Below, in pieces: positions 1-7,027 of a stretch of 27,381 nt of DNA. How positions within the stretch are numbered: the first letter of the stretch is position 1; every line of letters starts with the position of its first letter. The notes under the pieces were generated by a model. The model saw only the letters and a list, made by a program, of their open reading frames with translations, made no database searches and was not told the origin of the DNA. Location of the stretch: positions 1 to 27,381 of the forward strand of contig DFBH01000005.1 in the NCBI GenBank assembly GCA_002366545.1, written 5' to 3'. Both the position numbers and the translations under genes were made by a program. This stretch comes from Candidatus Oleimmundimicrobium americanum. Its GTDB lineage: Bacteria; Actinomycetota; Aquicultoria; UBA3085; Oleimmundimicrobiaceae.

Positions 1-7
1 AAATAGA

Positions 8-32
8 TACCCACGCCCTTACAGGCGTGGTA
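8..32. repeat. IS end hairpin (probable RE)
   Basis: CCACGCC at 11-17 pairs with GGCGTGG at 24-30 around the loop CTTACA, and TA/TA pairs extend it past a one-base bulge. It shares its loop and inner stem with the hairpin at 504-527. Confidence 0.7.
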
Positions 33-37
33 CTTAC

Positions 38-466
38 CTAAATTTCAAGCTCCGCTTGTCCTGCATCTTCTCTTCCTTGCATTTCAACATATCTTTTTAT
101 TGTCTCTTCGTTTATCCCTACGGTGGAAACAAAATATCCTGTTCCCCAAATCCCTTCTCCATCCCAATATACCTTTTCTAAAAATCCAAACTTTTCTTTC
201 AATGCTTTACTCGTATTGCTCTTGATGCTCTCAACCACTTTACTAACCGCATACTTTGGCGGAATAATCATATGCAAATGTACGTGATCGACCGCTATCC
301 CTTTCTCTATATATTCCCAATCAGGATGATATTTTCTTACTTCTTGCAACTTTACTTCCAAATATTTTCTTACTCCTTTTACCAATATCTTTCTTCGATA
401 CCTTGTTATCCAAACTATGTGATATTGGGTTTTGTATACAGCATGAGCTGATTTTCTTGCTTTCAT
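38..466 (-). CDS. tnpA: IS200/IS605 family transposase TnpA (Y1 HUH)
   Basis: This 142-residue protein matches the usual length of IS200-type TnpA. It has the family opening AVYKTQYHIVWITRYRRKIL, the HUH metal-binding motif in DHVHLHM near residue 62, and a C-terminal helix KRYVEMQ whose Tyr (about residue 126) is the expected catalytic nucleophile. The enzyme cuts and rejoins single-stranded DNA at the element ends as a dimer. The reading frame is intact with all catalytic residues, so the copy could be active. It lies about 270 nt beyond the last dcw gene in the same orientation, which suggests insertion into the intergenic space after the operon without damage to a gene. Confidence 0.93.
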   Translation of the reverse strand: MKARKSAHAVYKTQYHIVWITRYRRKILVKGVRKYLEVKLQEVRKYHPDWEYIEKGIAVDHVHLHMIIPPKYAVSKVVESIKSNTSKALKEKFGFLEKVYWDGEGIWGTGYFVSTVGINEETIKRYVEMQGREDAGQAELEI

Positions 467-503
467 ACTCTTATCTTACAAGAAGATGCAGGAAAATGCT
501 CTC

Positions 504-527
504 ATCCCCGCCCTTACAGGCGGGGAT
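504..527. repeat. IS end hairpin (probable LE)
   Basis: This is a perfect 9-bp palindrome: ATCCCCGCC at 504-512 and GGCGGGGAT at 519-527, loop CTTACA. It lies 38 nt upstream of the transposase start. The stem differs from the other end hairpin at paired positions, so base pairing is kept. Confidence 0.7.
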
Positions 528-540
528 TTCCCGCTGAATT

Positions 541-738
541 AAACAGTTTCATCAAAACAACTTTAATTTGGCAATTATCAACCATTGATAAATCGGTAAT
601 TTATTGAATTTGTTTATCTTTATTAAAACAAAAAAGTGCTATTTAACTTTGATTTTAACAAAATTAACACAGGATAAGAGGAAAGTCAAACATTCCTATG
701 GGAAACCATTTCAAGAAAAACCGGAAACGGTTAATGTA
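541..738. other. AT-rich spacer between IS and yggU
   Basis: No open frame or known RNA is visible. The stretch is AT-rich from 541 to 665, then more mixed. Its only recognisable element is the small hairpin at 719-732 listed separately. Confidence 0.5.
716..732 (-). terminator. possible weak terminator after yggU
   Basis: On the minus strand AACCG-TTTC-CGGTT forms a 5-bp stem, followed by TTTCTT. It lies 7 nt beyond the yggU stop codon and would end the dcw transcript. The stem is short, so this is tentative. Confidence 0.35.
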
Positions 739-1032
739 TTAAATTTTACCATTTAATACATTTAAAATATCGGCCCGATTTGCACCATAAAACAAAATTC
801 TTTTTTGACGGGATGTTCTTCCGGACAAAATAGATACTTTAGATTTTGGAATCCCGAAAAGTTTAGCTAAAAGCTCAATAATTTCTCGATTTGCTCTTCC
901 TTCTTGAGATGGCGAACATACTTTTATTTTTAGAGCATTGTCTCTAATCCCAGCCAACCCGGATTTCGAAGAACGAGTTTGAACCCAAACATTTAAAACT
1001 ACGCCATCTTTATTCTCTTTTATATCAAACAT
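739..1032 (-). CDS. yggU: DUF167 / YggU family protein
   Basis: A 97-residue small protein of the YggU/DUF167 family, whose biochemical role is not established. Recognisable family features are the opening strand with VVLNVWVQTRSSKSGLAGI, the segment ALKIKVCSPSQEGRANREIIELLAKLFGIPKS (shortened here to its key words KIKV, P-EGRAN, LLAK-FGIPKSKV) and the following strand VSILSGRTSRQKRI. In many bacteria yggU sits near yggS, proC and yggT, and the same neighbourhood is seen here. It starts 5 nt after the divIVA stop codon, so it is translated from the end of the same transcript. It is the last gene of the cluster. Confidence 0.85.
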   Translation of the reverse strand: MFDIKENKDGVVLNVWVQTRSSKSGLAGIRDNALKIKVCSPSQEGRANREIIELLAKLFGIPKSKVSILSGRTSRQKRILFYGANRADILNVLNGKI

Positions 1033-1037
1033 TAAAA

Positions 1038-1838
1038 CTACGATATCTCCTCTATCTCATCACTTTTATCTTTTAAAAAGCCTTCTCTTGGTCCCTCTTT
1101 TAAAAAAGAAGGAATTTCTGTATCCTGTTTTTTCTTTTGGTCTTTACTTTCTTTTTTGTTTTTCTTCATTTCTGTTTCATCGGGGGATTTTGTTTCCGCC
1201 TCAACTTCCTTCGCAAACGCCTCGGAAACCTCTTCCGGCTCCTCGTTAATTACAATCGCTTCATTGTTTAATTGTCCGGCTGTCTCTTCGCCCTCCTCGA
1301 TAAATTCTTCAGTTGCCAGTTCACTCGACTCTTCAACCGAACTTTCTTCTTTAGCCCCAATCAGTTTTTCTACCTTCGCTTCAATTTCTTCAATGCCACC
1401 CGTCTCATCCAAAACACTAAGGTAAGAGTCAAGAAGGGATTTAAATCTCATTCTAAACTCCTCTTCCGCTTGCTTTAATGCATTTATGGTAGCTTGAATT
1501 TTTAGTTTCTCATTTAAGGCTCCTTGGATTATCTCCTTGGATTTCAGTTCCGCATCTCTAATTATTAGTTCAGCTTCCTTTTTAGCATTAGATTGTACTT
1601 CCTCGGCAGATTTTTGCGCTGTAAGCAAAGTGTTTTTTAGTGTTTCTTCGATGTTTTCATATTGCTTAATTTTTGCGTTGATGTTTTCAAGTTGCTCTTT
1701 AAACTCAGTATTTTCTTTGTAAAGTAACTCAAAGTTTTCAGCTACTTCATCAAGAAAAACGTCGACATCCTCTTCATTGTACCCTCTAATCGCTCTCTTA
1801 AATTCCTTATGATGAATATCCAGGGGTGTAATAATCAT
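1038..1838 (-). CDS. divIVA: cell division / polar growth protein DivIVA
   Basis: A DivIVA/Wag31 homologue that binds curved membrane at septa and poles and recruits cell-wall machinery. The N-terminal lipid-binding domain is clear: ITPLDIHHKEFKRAIRGYNE, then EDVDVFLDEV. A long coiled coil follows (about residues 30-155). The C-terminal third is acidic and ends with a basic patch. I chose ATG 1838 because it gives the family-typical start and lies 9 nt from AGGAGG (1848-1853); ATG 1844 is only 3 nt from it. Near the C-terminus, EIPSFLKE (1095-1118) closely resembles the FtsZ tail DIPTFLKK encoded in the same cluster. It lies between yggT and yggU, as in Actinobacteria and Firmicutes. Confidence 0.95.
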   Translation of the reverse strand: MIITPLDIHHKEFKRAIRGYNEEDVDVFLDEVAENFELLYKENTEFKEQLENINAKIKQYENIEETLKNTLLTAQKSAEEVQSNAKKEAELIIRDAELKSKEIIQGALNEKLKIQATINALKQAEEEFRMRFKSLLDSYLSVLDETGGIEEIEAKVEKLIGAKEESSVEESSELATEEFIEEGEETAGQLNNEAIVINEEPEEVSEAFAKEVEAETKSPDETEMKKNKKESKDQKKKQDTEIPSFLKEGPREGFLKDKSDEIEEIS

Positions 1839-1865
1839 TCCCATCTTCCTCCTTAGGTTAGATAA

Positions 1866-2138
1866 CTAAAAGTATATAAAAAGCTGGAAAATAATTTTTA
1901 AAACAAAACGGTGCAAAAACTCAAGCACCACCAATACAATTATTGGTGAAAAATCAAACCCTGTTGAGCCAACACTTAATGATGGCAACATTTTTCTAAA
2001 AAAAACAAGTACGGGTTCCGTTAACTCATAAATAAACTGATAAATACTATTAAAAAATTCTCCCGAAGGAATTGGAATCCAAGATAAAATAACCCGTGCT
2101 ATTATTAACCAAGTATATAATGTAAACGCTAAGTCCAC
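1866..2138 (-). CDS. yggT: YggT family membrane protein
   Basis: A hydrophobic 90-residue protein with two membrane segments and the family motifs ARVILSWIP, LTEPVLVFFRKMLP and DFSPIIVLVVLEFL. YggT/YlmG proteins sit in the ylm cluster next to sepF and divIVA and are linked to cell division or membrane organisation, with no known reaction. The first usual start codon is GTG 2138. It lies 40 nt from the strong Shine-Dalgarno AAGGAGG at 2179-2185, and the frame stays open upstream to that site (encoding VAKKLVLQFVDL), which matches the normal N-terminus of the family. True translation may therefore begin near 2165 at a non-standard codon. Confidence 0.88.
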   Translation of the reverse strand: MDLAFTLYTWLIIARVILSWIPIPSGEFFNSIYQFIYELTEPVLVFFRKMLPSLSVGSTGFDFSPIIVLVVLEFLHRFVLKIIFQLFIYF

Positions 2139-2170
2139 AAATTGTAAAACGAGTTTCTTTGCTACTATTA

Positions 2171-2983
2171 TTAATCGGCCTCCTTTTTCCCTAACTCAAA
2201 GGCTCGATTCATGGCTTCTCTAACCGCTTCACTAACCCCTTCTTCAAAATTTAACTTCTCAAAAACCGTTAAAGCTGCCTCCGTTGTTCCTCCGGGGGAA
2301 GCGACCATCTTAATCAATTCTTCCGGGCTTTTCCCTGATTTTTTGACCATCTGCGCTGCGCCAAAGATAGTCTGTTTTATCAACTTTTCGGAAACGTCCG
2401 TCTCTATGCCAAATTTGGTTCCCGCTTTAATTAACGACTTCACCAGCAAATAAAAGTATGCAGGACCGGAGCCGCTTAAAGCAGTTACTATATTTTGATA
2501 TTTCTCATCGATAAAAACCACCTCACCGACACCAGAAAAAATACTTGAAACATAATCAAGAATTGATTTTGAAACACCGGCTGAAGTGCTTATAGCAGAT
2601 ACTCCCGCTTTTAATAAAGCAGGATTATTTGGCATTACCCTAATTATCTGAGGTCTTTTATAAAGTTTATGAGCAATCCTCTCTATGCCGACACCAGCCA
2701 CAATTGAAACAACTGTTTTATTATTATCTGTATATTCAGCTATTTCATCCAAAACATCGTCTATGCCTTGGGGTTTAATGACAAAAATTATAATATCAGC
2801 TACTTTTACGGCACTGACGTTATCTTTAGCAATTCTTACCTTATACTTGTCTTTTATTTCTCTCAGTCTATTTTCTCGAATGTCCGATATATAAACACAT
2901 TCCGACTTCAGACTACCCGAATCTAACCCTCCACTTAAAAGGGCTTCTCCCATTTGTCCTGCTCCGATAAAAGAAACTATCAA
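2171..2983 (-). CDS. proC: pyrroline-5-carboxylate reductase
   Basis: ProC catalyses the last step of proline synthesis, NAD(P)H-dependent reduction of 1-pyrroline-5-carboxylate, in the cytoplasm. Its 270 residues are the normal length. The N-terminal Rossmann fold begins FIGAGQMGEALLSGG, the middle has VIKPQ and RVMPNNPALL, and the C-terminal dimerisation domain carries the P5CR signature ALSGSGPAYFYLLVKSL followed by KMVASPGGTTEAAL. It starts at TTG, 17 nt after the sepF stop codon. Its stop TAA comes just after the Shine-Dalgarno of yggT. A proline gene within the division operon is also seen in other Gram-positive-type clusters and probably reflects linkage with the PLP protein YggS. Confidence 0.96.
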   Translation of the reverse strand: MIVSFIGAGQMGEALLSGGLDSGSLKSECVYISDIRENRLREIKDKYKVRIAKDNVSAVKVADIIIFVIKPQGIDDVLDEIAEYTDNNKTVVSIVAGVGIERIAHKLYKRPQIIRVMPNNPALLKAGVSAISTSAGVSKSILDYVSSIFSGVGEVVFIDEKYQNIVTALSGSGPAYFYLLVKSLIKAGTKFGIETDVSEKLIKQTIFGAAQMVKKSGKSPEELIKMVASPGGTTEAALTVFEKLNFEEGVSEAVREAMNRAFELGKKEAD

Positions 2984-3000
2984 ATTTTCTCAACTCTCCA

Positions 3001-3507
3001 TTACTTAAATTGATTAAAAAATCCTTTTTCGCGAAGTCTCCTCTTTTCTTCAGCCGAGACCTGAATATTTGTCGGAGTTAACAAAAACACTCTTTCAGCA
3101 ATTTTTTGCATACCGCCGTTTAATCCATAACTCAAACCGCTAGCAAAATCGACCAGGCGCTTGGAAAGTTCTTGATCAACCATTTGCAAATTCATAATAA
3201 CGGGAATATTGGCTTTAAACTTATCGGCCACGTGCTGCGCATCGTTAAAAGATTTTGGTTCAACTATATGAACTCTTGATTGCGGAGTTGAAATTGATCT
3301 TAATTGAGGAGCCCCAATATCTTCAGAAGATTCAAATGTCGATTTATTTGCTGCTCGTTTTATTTTTCTTATTGAGCTTTTATTTTTTGAATAAATGTCA
3401 TCATAACTATAATCTTCTTCTTCGATTGCATCATCCAATTCATTATATGTATCCTCATCATCAATTAAACCAAAATAAGTCAAGGTTCTTCTCCATAAAT
3501 TGTTCAT
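3001..3507 (-). CDS. sepF: cell division protein SepF
   Basis: SepF tethers FtsZ to the membrane and bundles it into arcs. This copy has 168 residues: an N-terminal membrane-binding segment (NNLWRRTLTYFGLID), an acidic, low-complexity linker (about residues 17-75), and the C-terminal SepF core beginning VHIVEPKSFNDAQHVADKFK, with PVIMNLQ and the dimer-forming helix then DFASGLSYGLNG. The C-terminal strand AERVFLLTPTNIQVS closes the fold. The start codon overlaps the yggS stop by 4 nt. With no ftsA in its usual place, SepF is probably the main FtsZ anchor here, which is the known arrangement in Actinobacteria. Confidence 0.96.
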   Translation of the reverse strand: MNNLWRRTLTYFGLIDDEDTYNELDDAIEEEDYSYDDIYSKNKSSIRKIKRAANKSTFESSEDIGAPQLRSISTPQSRVHIVEPKSFNDAQHVADKFKANIPVIMNLQMVDQELSKRLVDFASGLSYGLNGGMQKIAERVFLLTPTNIQVSAEEKRRLREKGFFNQFK

Positions 3508-4205
3508 TTTTTAACCTCCCGAAATCCAAAAATTCCTGTCCCTATTCTAACCATGTTTGCCCCTTCCTCAATGGCTACCTCAAAATCATTGGTCATACCC
3601 ATTGAAAGATAAGACATATTAACATGAGGAATTTTCTTTATCTTTATATTCTCAAAAATATCCCTCAGTCTTTTAAAAAACTTTCTTGCGGCTTCTTTTT
3701 CAACTTCCATGGGCGGCAATGTCATTAAGCCTTCGATTGAGATATTTTTCAATTCGCTCATTTCTTTTAACTTCTCGAGAATTTCATTTGATGAAAATCC
3801 AAACTTGCTTTCTTCTCCCGAGATATTCACTTCCAAAAATATTTTTTGAATTTTATTTATTTTTTTTGCCTGTTTATTTATTTCAAATGCCAATCTAAAA
3901 CTATCAACAGAATGGATAATCTCGGTAAATGGCACAATGTATTTTACTTTATTCCGTTGTAGATGCCCTATAAAATGCCACTTTGCAAGATTTCCGATCT
4001 CACTAAATTTCACAACAGCGTCTTGCACCCTGTTTTCGCCAATATCTATAACACCCGCATCTATTGCCTCCATAATTTTTTCAACGGGAACCTTTTTAAC
4101 CGCCGCTATAAGTTTTACATCCTCTGGTCTGCGTCCTGATTTTAATGCCGCTTTTGATATTTTCTGCCGTATTCTTAAAATATTTTCATTTATATTCTCG
4201 CTCAT
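3504..4205 (-). CDS. yggS: PLP homeostasis protein YggS/YlmE/PLPBP
   Basis: A 233-residue member of the pyridoxal-phosphate-binding YggS family, a single TIM-barrel domain like that of alanine racemase that buffers PLP and influences amino-acid pools. The PLP lysine lies in KLIAAVKKVP. Other family words are GENRVQDAV, WHFIGHLQRNK, HSVDS, EVNISGEESKFGF, GLMTLPP and the phosphate loop LSMGMTNDFEVAIEEGANMVRIG (key residues SMGM-DFE-A and RIGTGIFG). I chose ATG 4205: it overlaps the pgeF stop as ATGA and gives the normal family start MSENINENI. A longer reading from 4304 would only duplicate the end of pgeF in another frame. Confidence 0.94.
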   Translation of the reverse strand: MSENINENILRIRQKISKAALKSGRRPEDVKLIAAVKKVPVEKIMEAIDAGVIDIGENRVQDAVVKFSEIGNLAKWHFIGHLQRNKVKYIVPFTEIIHSVDSFRLAFEINKQAKKINKIQKIFLEVNISGEESKFGFSSNEILEKLKEMSELKNISIEGLMTLPPMEVEKEAARKFFKRLRDIFENIKIKKIPHVNMSYLSMGMTNDFEVAIEEGANMVRIGTGIFGFREVKK

Positions 4206-5011
4206 TTGATGATAGCAACCAAGGCCCCTTGCCTGCCGGTCAACCCCTTTTCTTTTCTGTATGAAAAAAAATCGGAATTGCAACTTGTGCAAATATTTGC
4301 ACAATAAATTTTCTCTAATTTTACCTTATTTTCCACAAGCTGTTTAATGTTTATTTCCACAAGATTAAGGTAACTTTTGCCATAACGAGTGTCAAGCTGA
4401 AGAGCAAATTTTTCTTCAAACATTCTTGCAAGAGAAGTATCTATCTCATAACAACAACTTCCAATACAGGGACCGATAAAAAAAAGGAGCTCTTCCGGGC
4501 AAGAATGAAATTTGTAAATGAATTTTTGAACGGTTTTTACGACAATCCCCGCATAAGTTCCTCTCCAACCAGCGTGCACCACACCCACAACTCGTTTTAC
4601 CGGATCCACAATAATAATAGGAACGCAATCCGCACAAAAAACAGTCAGTGGAACTTCCGCAATATTTGTAATAAGAGCATCCGTTTTCGGAATCGCACCG
4701 GAATGCAAAAAAGCTCCACGTCCAATCGAACTATCATCATCAACAATAACCACTTTATCGCCGTGTGTTTGCTCACAAGTTGTCAAACGATCTAAATTTA
4801 AATTTAATTCCGAACAGAGAGTTTCCCTGTTCTTAATCACGTTTTTTATTTCGTCGCCGACATTAGGAGAAAGATTTAAAAATTCGTAAGGAGGCTCACT
4901 TACTCCTCCCAACCTGCCGGTAAATACAACGAGAACATCCTTCTTACACAAAAGACCTTTAGGAACGTAATAAACAACATTATCTTTTTTTATGCGCTCT
5001 ATATTAAACAA
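4202..5011 (-). CDS. pgeF: peptidoglycan editing factor / purine nucleoside phosphorylase (YfiH/YlmD)
   Basis: A 269-residue protein of the multicopper-oxidase-like YfiH (DUF152) family. Members have purine nucleoside phosphorylase and adenosine deaminase activity, and in E. coli loss of the homologue leads to wrong residues in peptidoglycan precursors. The metal-binding residues are visible: His in CEQTHGDKV, Cys in FCADCVPI and His in VGVVHAGWRGT. Further family motifs are GPCIGSCCYEI and FFSYRKEKGLTGRQGALV. It starts 36 nt after ftsZ ends and overlaps yggS by 4 nt, the usual order of the ftsZ-ylmDEFG block. Confidence 0.94.
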   Translation of the reverse strand: MFNIERIKKDNVVYYVPKGLLCKKDVLVVFTGRLGGVSEPPYEFLNLSPNVGDEIKNVIKNRETLCSELNLNLDRLTTCEQTHGDKVVIVDDDSSIGRGAFLHSGAIPKTDALITNIAEVPLTVFCADCVPIIIVDPVKRVVGVVHAGWRGTYAGIVVKTVQKFIYKFHSCPEELLFFIGPCIGSCCYEIDTSLARMFEEKFALQLDTRYGKSYLNLVEINIKQLVENKVKLEKIYCANICTSCNSDFFSYRKEKGLTGRQGALVAIIK

Positions 5012-5046
5012 TCGACATTACTTCTCCGGTTATTATTTTCCTATTT

Positions 5047-6099
5047 CTAATCTCTCTTCTTAAGAAAGGTTGGAATATCTAAATCGTTTGTTTCAAACGA
5101 TTGTACCGGTTCCCTATCCAACGCAAACTGCAATTTTTCTTGTTGTCTTTTTCTGTCAAAACCCGTAGCAATAACGGTTACCTTAACTAAATCTTTTAAA
5201 GTATCATCTACAACAGCCCCAAAAATTATGTTCGAATCAGGATGGGCGGCATTTGCTATAACCTCAGCTGCCTCGTTAACTTCAAATAACCCAAGGTCGC
5301 TTCCACCGGAAATGTTGAGCAAGACCCCCTTCGCGCCTTCAATAGAGGAATCAAGTAACGGACTGGAAATTGCAGCCTTCGCGGCTTCAGCCGCTCTATT
5401 TTCTCCGGAGGCCTCTCCAATTCCCATCAATGCTGAGCCCGCTTCACTCATAATTGTTCTTACATCGGCAAAATCAAGGTTGATTAAACCGGGCATCGTT
5501 ATTAAATCAGTTATACCTTGAACGCCCTGTCTCAACACATCATCAGCCACGCGGAAAGCGTCTAAAATTGAAGTCTTTTTTTCAACAACGTGTAAAAGTT
5601 TATCGTTTGGAATAATAATTAACGTATCAACTTTTTCCCTCAATTTTTCAATTCCTTCATTTGCTTGCATAGATCTTTTTCTTCCTTCAAAGCTAAACGG
5701 TCTTGTTACAACACCAACGGTCAATGCGCCTATTTCTCTTGAAATCTCCGCCACTATAGGTGCGGCACCCGTTCCCGTGCCCCCACCTTTGCCTGCCGTA
5801 ATAAACACCATATCGGCTCCCTGCAACATCTCTTTAATAGACTCCCTACTTTCCTGAGCTGCCTGAAAACCAATTTCCGGATCTGCCCCTGCTCCCAATC
5901 CTTTGGTTAATTTTTCTCCAATATTAACTTTGTAATCAGCATCCGACATTAAAAGAGCTTGTGAATCAGTATTGATCGCAATAAACTCTACACCCTTTAG
6001 TCCCGCTTCAATCATTCTGTTAACAGCATTTGTCCCGCCACCGCCAACACCAATAACTTTAATTAAAGCTAAGTAGTTATTTCCCGTATTTACCGGCAT
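5047..6099 (-). CDS. ftsZ: cell division GTPase FtsZ
   Basis: The tubulin-like GTPase that forms the Z-ring. It begins IKVIGVGGGGTNAVNRMI, followed by INTDSQAL, the tubulin signature GGGTGTGAAPIVAEI and the T7-loop region NLDFADVRTIMSEAGSALMGIG. The variable linker after about residue 318 is very short, and the protein ends in the conserved tail LDIPTFLKKRD, the peptide that binds SepF. At 350 residues it is typical for Gram-positive-type bacteria. ATG 6099 is preceded by AAGGAGGG (6106-6113) at good spacing. The 124-nt gap before it holds a promoter candidate, so ftsZ may be boosted independently of the long upstream operon. Confidence 0.98.
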   Translation of the reverse strand: MPVNTGNNYLALIKVIGVGGGGTNAVNRMIEAGLKGVEFIAINTDSQALLMSDADYKVNIGEKLTKGLGAGADPEIGFQAAQESRESIKEMLQGADMVFITAGKGGGTGTGAAPIVAEISREIGALTVGVVTRPFSFEGRKRSMQANEGIEKLREKVDTLIIIPNDKLLHVVEKKTSILDAFRVADDVLRQGVQGITDLITMPGLINLDFADVRTIMSEAGSALMGIGEASGENRAAEAAKAAISSPLLDSSIEGAKGVLLNISGGSDLGLFEVNEAAEVIANAAHPDSNIIFGAVVDDTLKDLVKVTVIATGFDRKRQQEKLQFALDREPVQSFETNDLDIPTFLKKRD

Positions 6100-6181
6100 T
6101 ATAATCCCTCCTTACATAAAACAATAAATAAAACCCTCAACCATTAGTTGATAGTTATCCCTGCTTAACCTTAACAAAAAC

Positions 6182-6208
6182 CTTATATTATTAATTAAAA
6201 AAATGCAA
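6182..6208 (-). promoter_or_regulatory. candidate promoter upstream of ftsZ
   Basis: On the minus strand TTGCAT (6203-6208) is followed after 15 nt by TATAAG (6182-6187) in a very AT-rich stretch of the ftsQ/ftsZ gap, about 80 nt upstream of the ftsZ start. The spacing is shorter than the ideal 17 nt, so this is tentative. Confidence 0.3.
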
Positions 6209-6223
6209 CCTTAATTTCAAAAA

Positions 6224-7027
6224 TTATGAAATGTCATCGAGAAACTTGACGGCCGGATTTGAAGCGACCCTAACATCAATATAAATTACATGCTTTTCGC
6301 TTTCCTCGAGAATTTTTTTAATAATGGCATTTTTAGTTAAAACACCTTCAGCCTTACCATAAAGAATTTCGACGTCGTGGAAACTTTTATCATCATCTTT
6401 CAAAGACAACATAAGAGTAAGTTTTTCTTCGGAAGGAGCATTAACCATTGTCACGGATTCCCTTAAATTTTTATCTAAGGATACAAGGCATTTCATAGCA
6501 TTTTTTAAATTAACTAAATTTATCTTTTCTCCAATTTTTGCTTTGATTAATCTAATATCTAATATTATCGGCAAATTTAAATCCTCTATAAATTCCCTTG
6601 ATTCTAAAACAACAGCATCTTTGTCGATAAGTAAATAAATATCTTGAAATGGCAACGCGGCAATTGCTTTTCTTTCAACCACCTTAATTTCGACAGAATT
6701 TGGAAAATGACGAGTGATTTCCGCATCTTTAATCCAGGGGTTTTTGAGAATTTTTATTTTGACTTCGTCTAATGGTAACTTTAATAAACTAATATTGGAA
6801 TCTATCCCGCTTTGCTTAACAATTTCTTTCTCAGGTATGTGATGATTTCCTGTGATAACTACTTCTTTAACATTAAAAAAATTCGAATTATAAAGAGACG
6901 CAACTCCGGTAATCATAAGAACAATCAACAATAAAAGAACGAATATGCCTAAACGCCTTCTCCTTTTTATTTTCTTAACTTTTGCATTTCTTCGAATTGC
7001 TTTTTCTCTAACTATTTCTTTGTTCAT
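6224..7027 (-). CDS. ftsQ: cell division protein FtsQ/DivIB
   Basis: A bitopic divisome protein that links FtsL/FtsB to the septal synthase. The N-terminus is strongly basic (KVKKIKRRRRLG), followed by one membrane helix (IFVLLLLIVLMITGVASL, about residues 28-46) and the extracytoplasmic POTRA domain beginning NVKEVVITGNHHIPEKEIVKQ. The FtsQ/DivIB domain follows with NPWIKDAEITRHFPNSVEIKVVERK (key words PWI-A-V-R-FP-SVEI-V-ER). ATG 7027 is preferred over TTG 7033 because GGGAG lies about 9 nt upstream of it. It overlaps the end of murB by about 20 nt. The length of 267 residues is normal. Confidence 0.93.
   Translation of the reverse strand: MNKEIVREKAIRRNAKVKKIKRRRRLGIFVLLLLIVLMITGVASLYNSNFFNVKEVVITGNHHIPEKEIVKQSGIDSNISLLKLPLDEVKIKILKNPWIKDAEITRHFPNSVEIKVVERKAIAALPFQDIYLLIDKDAVVLESREFIEDLNLPIILDIRLIKAKIGEKINLVNLKNAMKCLVSLDKNLRESVTMVNAPSEEKLTLMLSLKDDDKSFHDVEILYGKAEGVLTKNAIIKKILEESEKHVIYIDVRVASNPAVKFLDDIS

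Larger units (their letters stand above)
1..535 (-). mobile_element. IS200/IS605-type insertion sequence
   Basis: A single Y1 transposase gene is bracketed by two hairpins with the same apical sequence GCC-CTTACA-GGC: a left one at 8-32 and a right one at 504-527. Subterminal hairpins instead of terminal inverted repeats are the hallmark of IS200/IS605 elements, whose HUH transposase recognises them as single-stranded DNA. The transposase is on the minus strand, so the right hairpin would be the left end (LE) and the left hairpin the right end (RE). No TnpB or IscB accessory gene is present. The exact ends cannot be fixed: the left end may lie outside the window and the right end is probably within about 20 nt of the hairpin. 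Confidence 0.8.

Noticed and set aside
4206..4304. Longer yggS start at 4304
   Set aside because: The extra 33 residues lie inside pgeF, have no family similarity, and ATG 4205 gives an ATGA overlap and the normal N-terminus.
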